From NCBI GenBank assembly GCA_003586115.2, contig QVOM02000025.1, positions 85,997,521-86,061,520 on the forward strand: a stretch of DNA of 64,000 nucleotides, written 5' to 3'. The DNA is from Salvator merianae (taxonomy: Eukaryota; Chordata; Lepidosauria; Squamata; Teiidae). Every line of letters begins with the position of its first letter. Within the stretch, counting starts at the first letter, position 1. This document shows, in pieces, positions 57,939 to 64,000 of the stretch. Under the pieces are notes generated by a model, which ran no database searches, had not been told where the DNA came from, and was given only the letters and a program-made list of their open reading frames with translations. The position numbers and the translations under genes were made by a program.

Positions 57939-57990
57939 GGCCTTTCCGCACTGTGCCTTATTCCTAAGCTGCTGTCTTTCTTTCTGGCCA
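57939..57990. mobile_element. MITE left-end fragment
   Basis: GGCCTTTCCGCACTGTGCCTTATTCC matches the left arm of the palindromic element at 61137; the rest is missing. Confidence 0.5.
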
Positions 57991-58399
57991 CAGTGGTGTC
58001 AGAGTTGGGCGCACAAAACTTCCAATCCTACTGGAACAGAAAAAGAGAGGAACTGCCTGTTGAACTGACTAGCTCAGAATGCCCTTCTGTGTCAGGGACA
58101 TAGCAAGCTTGGAATGGGCCAAAAGATCCACTGGCTCTGTGGGACGGGTTCCTGCAGCAGCCACAGGGTAATGGAAATCACCTTTTCATCCAGAAAGTAT
58201 GCCTGGCTGGGACCCTTAGTGGCACATATAGGGAAAGCATCCTTGCTTGAGACACCGAAGGGAAAGCAGACACATGAAGGCACTGTGGACTTCCTGGCAC
58301 ACCTACAGAGGCCAGGCTCATGAGACAGGGGCAGGAAAAACACCCCTTGGGAGAATGTGGATAATGAAAGGAGATAATGAAAGGAGAAAAGGGAGGAGG
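57991..58399. other. Unclassified sequence
   Basis: A frame of 147 codons on the minus strand overlapping this has no domain. GGATAATGAAAGGAGATAATGAAAGGAG is a small direct repeat near 58359. Confidence 0.4.
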
Positions 58400-59190
58400 G
58401 GGGCAAGTATACAAACTCATCATAGGTATAGGGAATAAAATCAAAAATCCATTGTGGAAATGTTGGAAAGATGATATCAGGATAAAAGAAGAGGATATTT
58501 ATAGGGAGATTATAAACATTAAAAGGACAAAACAAAATAGGGTAAAGGAAATGAGGATGAAGATTTTACATAAGTGTAGAGAACCCCCTGTCAAAAAGCT
58601 CATACATTTAGAACTAATTTGAACTGTTGGCATGGATGCCTAATGAAGGCAACATATGTACATCAATTTTGGAATTGTGAGGAGGCACAGAAATTTTGGG
58701 AGAGGATTCAAGAGGAAGTACGGAAAAGTATTCAAATAGAATCAGCACCAATATTTTTGGCTAAGGAGATTTGCTTATTGCATTGCTATAGAGATTTAAG
58801 GTTGAATAATGTGAAAGTGTGTTGTCTTGAAGAGTTAATACTGACAGCATTGGCAGTAATAGTGTATGGGTGTAAGGAGAGTACCACACGGACACTGGAG
58901 AAATGGAGGTATTATTTACTAGAAGGAATGAGGTTTCAAATATTAAGTAACAATAGATTAAGGATAGAAGGGCAAACAGTAGATGAAGATTTGAGGAGGA
59001 AAGGGAAGGGGATAGTGGAATATTTGGTGAAGGAAACGGGGAAAGACCAGGAAAAAAATTAGGTGTTAGTAACCTTTCATATGCAATAGATTAGGTCAAG
59101 AGGGTGGGTTCACCAAGGGAGTTGTGGGATTTTCACTGTATTATTTTAACTTGCTTTGATTTTGTATAATAAATAAAAAGATTTAAAAAT
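58400..59190 (+). mobile_element. L1 LINE 3' end with ORF2 C-terminus
   Basis: Frame 58619-59062 encodes the C-terminal part of L1 ORF2 (ATYVHQFWNCEEAQKFWERI, the cysteine-histidine region; TLEKWRYYLLEGMRFQ). A stop just upstream splits it from more ORF2 sequence (YKLIIGIGNKIKNPLWKCW). The 3' UTR with TCACCAAGGGAGTTGTGGGA ends in an A-rich tail with AATAAATAAAAAG at about 59169. It is 5'-truncated and inactive. Confidence 0.9.
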
Positions 59191-59600
59191 AAAAAAGTAA
59201 AAACTCAGGGGCTTCTTTCCCCTATTGCTGCATAACAATTGATGCATAACTGTGTTCCTCAGCACATGCTTCTCCTAGAAGGCTGAACGGTACCTTCCAA
59301 TCCACACAATGATATCACTAACCCATGGACTGGAATGGTGGAGCAGGACAGGTAGGGTACTTAAAAGACTGAAAGACTGGTCTTCTCCAGCAGAGGAACA
59401 CCGTCACACCTCTTTTGGCGATCCTTTTCTCTTTATTATTATTTTTTAATTTCCAAATAGTAGCAAGTGCTTCATCAACTCCTCTGCCTCCACCCAGCCA
59501 CTGGTTTTCTTTTATGACTGAGACAAGGGAAAGGAAAAAGTTGCCTTTTTCCTGTCACAGGGCCAGCAGCTAATCTGGGAAGGAAATTGAAATTTATTAA
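59191..59600. other. Intronic sequence, nothing recognised
   Basis: No feature supported. Confidence 0.5.
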
Positions 59601-59745
59601 GAGGCCATTGTTTATTTGTTTGTTTATATTGGAATAGTTATACGCTCCCCTTCATCTGAAGGTCCCAGGACAGGTCACAACAATAAAAAAAGAAAACAGT
59701 CTAAAACATACATTAAAATACAACCCTCCCTCCTTGGCAAGGCAA
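59601..59745 (-). mobile_element. L2-like or SINE tail, minus strand
   Basis: TTGTTTATTTGTTTGTTTATATT, then TCATCTGAAGGTCCCAGGAC and AGGTCACAACAATAAAAAAAG. Same family as 42861 and 62790. Confidence 0.6.
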
Positions 59746-59831
59746 CATTCAGAGGGAGCTAAGTATCAAAGGTCTGGATGAAAAAGGTATGTTTGATAGG
59801 TAGTCTTGAGCAAGACATTCTCTCTTAGCTT

Positions 59832-59915
59832 TCATCCTTTCTGCACTGGGCATTATTCAGGATTATATCCCAGAACAGGAACCTGCCACCCACATGCTGG
59901 TGCAGACTATGTCAG
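59832..59915. mobile_element. Half of the palindromic GGACC-type MITE
   Basis: TCCTTTCTGCACTGGGCATTATTCAGGATTATATCCCAG.. matches the left arm of 16943 and 61137. The right arm is lost. Confidence 0.65.
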
Positions 59916-60764
59916 ATCTATGCATCGCCTTAAGATTCATGCCTAAGACACAAAAAGGCTTATAATGGATAAGCAGAATTAGACTCAGAAACACCCAATG
60001 AAAGATCTCTCTATATTTCAGTTAGAGCTGCTGCAATTCTATCTCTGTATGTAAGTCCTGAACACAAAAGACCACAATTGTTATGTTAAAGGATAAAAGC
60101 AAGATTCAGTTTCTGGCAGTAATTGATTATGCTGACTTACTGATGTCTGCCCTGTTACCAATCTGGCACTGAAGCAGAATTCTCCATGGGAAGCTCATTT
60201 ATCTTATGCTAATTATCCTCTCTGTGTCTGTCCAAGAAACTATGGATAACCAAGTTGTTATATATTGTCCAGAAACATTTTTTTTTTGTCACCACCAAGG
60301 TCAGTTCACACATGCAACAGTAGTCATTAACTTGATATGCCAAATACTGTAATGCAAAAACATTTGTGTATTGGCCGCAAAAGTCTGTTCAAGCTTCTTC
60401 CTCTAACTTCTTATGATTATCAGGGCAAAAACAAGCCCAATAATACACATTCATAAACTTTGCTACAGCTTCCTCATTTTGACACCTGTATTCTGCAAAG
60501 CATAACCCTGCTTTTATCCTGAAAAATCAGTTTCCTCTTCCTCCTTGCTTATTACCACAGTATTTGACCCTAGAGACCCACAAACAATAAGTGGTCACAT
60601 TTTTAATTTTAATCAAAATTGAGGTCATCCTCTATTTTCAGGGATCAGATGCCAAGGTGCATTTCCTTTTCTTCTGGGGACTTTCCTTCCCTGATTGGGA
60701 CTATCCTGCATTTGGATAATCCAGCACTGAGTCCACTTCAGCTGCATGAAATGGAACCAGGTGA
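59916..60764. other. Intronic sequence, nothing recognised
   Basis: No feature supported. Confidence 0.5.
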
Positions 60765-61034
60765 AAGGTTGCCATTCTTTGCCCAGCTCAGCAGTGGCGT
60801 GGAGGGCATCCAGCAGGCTCCGGTAACCGGAGCTGGAAGGAGTGACCCGAGTTAGCCACTGCCAGCGATGTTCTTGCTGCTCCATCCACGGTACTGTCTC
60901 TCCTGGGAAGAGTGTCCTGTTGCCCGTGGCTGCAGCATGTGGGGCAGCCAGCAAGCTCTAGGGCTCATAGCCAGAGGGGGTAACCTGAGCTGGCCTCACC
61001 TCACCTCCACCCCAAGGTAGGTGTGAACAGGCCC
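60765..61034. mobile_element. Probable MITE right part
   Basis: Ends GGTAGGTGTGAACAGGCCC, the family terminus in reverse. The GC-rich interior is unlike its flanks. The left end was not found. Confidence 0.5.
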
Positions 61035-61136
61035 AAAATGTCCCAAGTTCCAGCCCATCCAAAGACAGACTATCATGCTGAAGTGTTAATGCAGCCCTAA
61101 TCAGTTACTTCATCCCACCTATATCTTCTGACCTAA

Positions 61137-61300
61137 GGCGCTTTCTCAGTTGAGCCTTATTCTGGATTATATCCTGGAATAGGAACCTACCATCTGCATG
61201 CTAGTCCAAGGTGGGACCTTCTGCAGACTGCACCAGCTTGCAGATGGCAGGTCCCTACTCCTGGATGTGATCTGGAATAAGGCCCAGTGCAGAAAGGACC
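61137..61300. mobile_element. Palindromic MITE, flanked by TAA
   Basis: GGCGCTTTCTCAGTTGAGCC pairs with GGCCCAGTGCAGAAAGGACC, with arms continuing through CTTATTCTGGATTATATCC. TAA occurs immediately outside both ends, which fits a 3-bp target duplication of the PIF/Harbinger kind, although so short a match may be chance. Confidence 0.8.
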
Positions 61301-61442
61301 TAAGACTCATACCCTACTCCCAAACATGTTTACTGAAAGCTTCCAAATGGGTGTCCATGGGAAAAGATCACTTCCACTCATACTAATATTCTTCCCAGAT
61401 TTGTCCCTTCAGCTTTGTATTCCTTCAGCTTTGTATTCCTTT

Positions 61443-61735
61443 GGAGGCACGGTGGCGGAGAAGGCTAAGGCACTGATCTTTCAATAGGAGGATCAGAGTT
61501 TGAGCCCCCTGTCTACCGTGTAGAGGGGATGAGCGCCCTCTACTGGCCTCTAGCTCCAGTCAACCTAGCTGTTCGAAAGCAAGTAATTGCAAGTAGATAA
61601 ATAGGGAGCATCACATTGTGTGATGCGGAAGATAGATAGATGTACGCTTTCGGGCGAAAAATAACCTTGCAAGCCGCTTTGAGTCAGCTTCGGCCGAGAA
61701 AAGCGGGGTATAAAAACCAAGTTCTTCTTCTTCTG
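61443..61735 (+). mobile_element. tRNA-derived SINE
   Basis: The head GGAGGCACGGTGGCGGAGAAGG contains an A-box-like TGGCGGAGAAGG (61453-61464), and AGTTTGAGCCC (61497-61507) fits a decayed B box; together they form an internal RNA polymerase III promoter. The tail has GCCGCTTTGAGTCAGCTTC, GAGAAAAGCGGGGTATAAAA and a (TTC)n end. The conserved tail would recruit LINE reverse transcriptase. It is nearly full-length. Confidence 0.85.
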
Positions 61736-62780
61736 ATCAAACCGTGGCTGTGGATTAGATCAACAACTTTGAAGGGTAGCACAGAGAAGAAAATTCAGAA
61801 TCAAATCACTGGTTAGCAGAGTCCACATTCCTGAACCTGAATACTACTTTTCCCAACACTCAACACCGCTAAAAAGATGTCCATTATATTGTAATTGATG
61901 TTTTTGTTATACTCAGGAAATTGCTTCTCAGGATGCTATTTGCACCGTTATCGGCATTTTGCAACTCTTTTTGCCAGACAAGGAAAACACCAAGAAAATG
62001 GAATTGATGTTTAGTTTTTGTTTAAAGATTTTTACTAGCATGTCAAAAGGTGTAAAAAAAACCCAACCAAAATGTGTGATGACTTTATTTTCATAGGCAC
62101 TTGCAAACAGAAGACTGGGAATAAGCTCCCGCTATCTATATGCTATGAGCCTCAGTATAATGTAGCTGTTGCAGAGAGTTCCAAGTAGACACCAGAATGG
62201 AATTCGTGAGTGTCTGTCCTATCATGAGTTCAAGATATCCTATGAATCAAGAATCTACAGAGTTGCTAGTTAATAAGTTGCTACAGTGCCTTCAAGCATG
62301 CAGAAGGGACAATCTTGGAGATGTGACTCAATCAAACATTATTTGGGCTGGGGCTACCCAGAAGGACCAGGACAAAACCTTCACCAGGTAAATAAGCTTC
62401 TGTGTGGCAAAGCATGCAAAAATGTCTCATCACTGAGGAACCACAAAGAGAAGTTCAGTAGCTGCAACATTTTCTTATGTGGCTTCTAGGGAGTGAGATA
62501 TTTTCCAGCAACTGGTCATTCAGAATACCATCTACAAACTTCACAGTTTGTATTGAACCTTTGGTACAATGTTGTAAGGTTAATACAAAATCTAATAAAG
62601 ACTATAGGAATTTATAGACTTAGAACTTCATTTATACATGTGTGTGTATATAATTTTATTTTTGTTTTTGTTGTTGCTGTTTGTGTTAAAATCAATGTTA
62701 TAATTTGTATCAGCTATAGCATAAACATAAGTTTAATAATAATAATCTTTTTTAAAAGTACCACCTTGATGTTTATTTCT
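61736..62780. other. Intronic sequence, nothing recognised
   Basis: Short frames only. No repeat identified. Confidence 0.5.
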
Positions 62781-62883
62781 CTAGATAATCTATTTATTTT
62801 TCTATCCTGCCCTATACCCAAAGGTCTCAGGATGGGTCACAATAAAATCACTATAAAAACAAACAAATAAATAGATTATCTAG
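62781..62883. repeat. 103-bp unit with perfect 19-bp inverted ends around an L2-like tail
   Basis: CTAGATAATCTATTTATTT at 62781-62799 and its exact reverse complement at 62865-62883 flank TATCCTGCCCTATACCCAAAG and GGATGGGTCACAATAAAATC, the common L2-like tail. Confidence 0.8.
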
Positions 62884-62887
62884 GTAA

Positions 62888-63310
62888 AGTTCTAAATTGA
62901 ACCCCATTGAGATAGTATAGCAAGACCTTAAACAAGCAGTTCATACTCAAAAGCTCTCCACTGTGGCTGAATTAAAGCAATTCTGCAAAGAAGAGTGGCC
63001 CAGAATTCCTCGACAGCAATGTGAAAAACTGATCTCCAGTTATTAGCAGCATTTGTTTGCTACTAAAGATGGCTCAACCAGGTATTAAGTTTAAGGGGGC
63101 AATTACTTTTTCACATGGGTGATACAAGTGTGGGATAACTTTTTTCCTTTAGTAAATGAAATGATCATTTGAAAGTTGTGTCTTGTATCTACTCGGGTTG
63201 TCTTCATCTCAAATGAGATTTTGTCTGAAAACCTGAGACAATTAAGTGTGACAAATATACAAAAATAGAAGAAATCAGGAAGGGATCAAGTGTTTTTTCA
63301 CAGCATTGTA
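62888..63310 (+). mobile_element. Tc1-like DNA transposon 3' remnant
   Basis: It holds the end of a Tc1 transposase. LNPIE (AATTGAACCCCATTGAG) is the last part of the DDE domain, followed by QDLKQAV, AELKQFCKEEWPRIP and CEKLISSY. Then come GGGGGCAATTACTTTTTCAC and the terminal repeat GTTTTTTCACAGCATTG with TA. An in-frame TAG after PIEIV shows that it is dead. The 5' part is replaced by the inverted-repeat unit. Confidence 0.85.
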
Positions 63311-63424
63311 GACTGTCTGGCCCTGTTGACAATTATATTGACTTAAATTGGGAACTGGGCTCTCAGTGCAAGTCAGTGAAGGATTGGAACCTTCACTGAA
63401 AGGGGCACAGTCATTCCAAAAGCC

Positions 63425-64000
63425 ATGCCTCAAACTTGCATAGATGCCAAACAAAATGCCTGCAGTAATGCATACCTACATCCAGGCAAAGATTTTTCAT
63501 AGACTACAACACTGAATACAGGTATCATGAAAAATGCCAGCCCTCTACACCCTGCCAAGGGTTTCTCACAGACTGCAATGCTGAACATACAGATGCCATA
63601 AAAGTTGCCAACTCCCCTAAACCCAGACAAGGGTTTTCTTAGACTACAGTGCTCAACACAAAGATGCCACATACGATTCCACTCCCCCCACATAGCCAGA
63701 CGAGGAGTTTTCACAGAGTGCAATACGGAACACATAGCTGTCACGTTAGTTGTCAATCCCACATAAGGGATTTTCAAAACTGCAACGCTAAACATACAGA
63801 GGCCATGCAAGAAGCCATATCAACCTCACACATAAACACAGAGAAGGGTGTTTCACAGTCTGCAATGGTGAAACACACACCTGGCAGCTCTCCTACATTA
63901 AGACACAGTATCTTCACAAGCTGTACTGCTGAAGCACTCTGATACCAAAAAAGATGCCTATCCACACTCCCTCTATGCCTCACATAGGGCACAGTGCCAA
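63425..64000. repeat. Decayed satellite-like array, about 70-bp period
   Basis: A motif like AAGGGTTTTCACAGACTGCAATGCTGAAC recurs near 63484, 63555, 63625, 63697, 63763, 63840 and 63902, that is every 62-77 bases. GATGCCA-like and CCTAC/CCCC segments lie between. Copies differ considerably. The array continues past the window edge. A minus-strand frame of 126 codons (63430-63810) shows the same 23-24-residue periodicity but is probably a by-product. Confidence 0.88.

Noticed and set aside
58092..58535. 147-codon minus-strand frame
   Set aside because: Antisense to the L1 fragment and its flank; no domain.
61443..61515. A tRNA gene
   Set aside because: A- and B-box-like words are present but there is no cloverleaf with a proper anticodon arm, and the sequence continues into a SINE tail.
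63425..64000. CRISPR-like spaced repeats
   Set aside because: Units are diverged and contiguous with no constant repeat and variable spacer structure; the host is a vertebrate. It is a decayed tandem satellite.
1..64000. LTR retrotransposon or endogenous retrovirus
   Set aside because: No long terminal repeats, primer-binding site or gag/pol/env domains were found; all reverse transcriptase sequence belongs to LINEs.

Overview
The window is vertebrate nuclear DNA, most probably from a squamate reptile (a lizard or a snake). The reasons are the mix of retroelements: CR1 LINEs with the ATTCTATG-type 3' tail, BovB/RTE LINE pieces, L1 tails, tRNA-derived SINEs ending in the GAAAAGCGGGGTATAAAAACCAA-type tail, and a very high density of small DNA transposons (MITEs). 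Nothing looks prokaryotic or viral. The species cannot be named from the sequence alone.

The one host protein-coding feature I can support is a single 196-bp exon on the minus strand (19128-19323). It encodes about residues 35-100 of alpha-N-catenin (CTNNA2), a cytoskeletal linker of neuronal adherens junctions. CTNNA2 is a giant gene, and no other exon of it is visible here, so the rest of the window is best read as parts of the two introns flanking this exon: at least 44.6 kb upstream (to the right) and at least 19 kb downstream (to the left). The exon appears to use a non-canonical GC donor.

The intronic sequence is layered with mobile elements; the intervals listed add up to roughly a third of the window. 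(1) A nearly complete CR1 LINE lies on the plus strand at about 30405-34882. ORF1 has a zinc-binding/coiled-coil N-terminus and an SGNH esterase and carries two stop codons. ORF2 has an AP-type endonuclease and a reverse transcriptase and is split by a 1-nt frameshift. At least ten shorter CR1 pieces lie elsewhere. (2) Two BovB pieces are present: an endonuclease end at 41618-42690 and a 3' end at 24795-25231. There are also two L1 3' ends, two pieces of another LINE and a Tc1-like remnant. (3) Nine short GC-rich fold-back elements begin with CAGCG; most are flanked by recognisable 8-bp target duplications, as expected for hAT transposons. (4) Over twenty MITEs share a GGGCCTNTTNGCACTT-like terminal repeat but have several unrelated interiors. 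(5) A 696-bp element at 23636-24331 is built from six consecutive hairpins. (6) Tandem repeats are present, including a decayed 70-bp satellite running off the right edge.

Layout: 1-19 kb is low-copy AT-rich intron with scattered MITEs, a SINE and CR1/LINE fragments. The exon lies at 19.1-19.3 kb. MITEs, including the hairpin element, and a BovB end occupy 20-25 kb. CR1, a GC-rich repeat block and a fold-back element occupy 26-29 kb. The long CR1 is at 30-35 kb. CR1, L1 and BovB fragments and nested MITEs fill 35-51 kb. More MITEs, an inverted repeat, an L1 end, a SINE, the Tc1 remnant and the satellite fill 52-64 kb.
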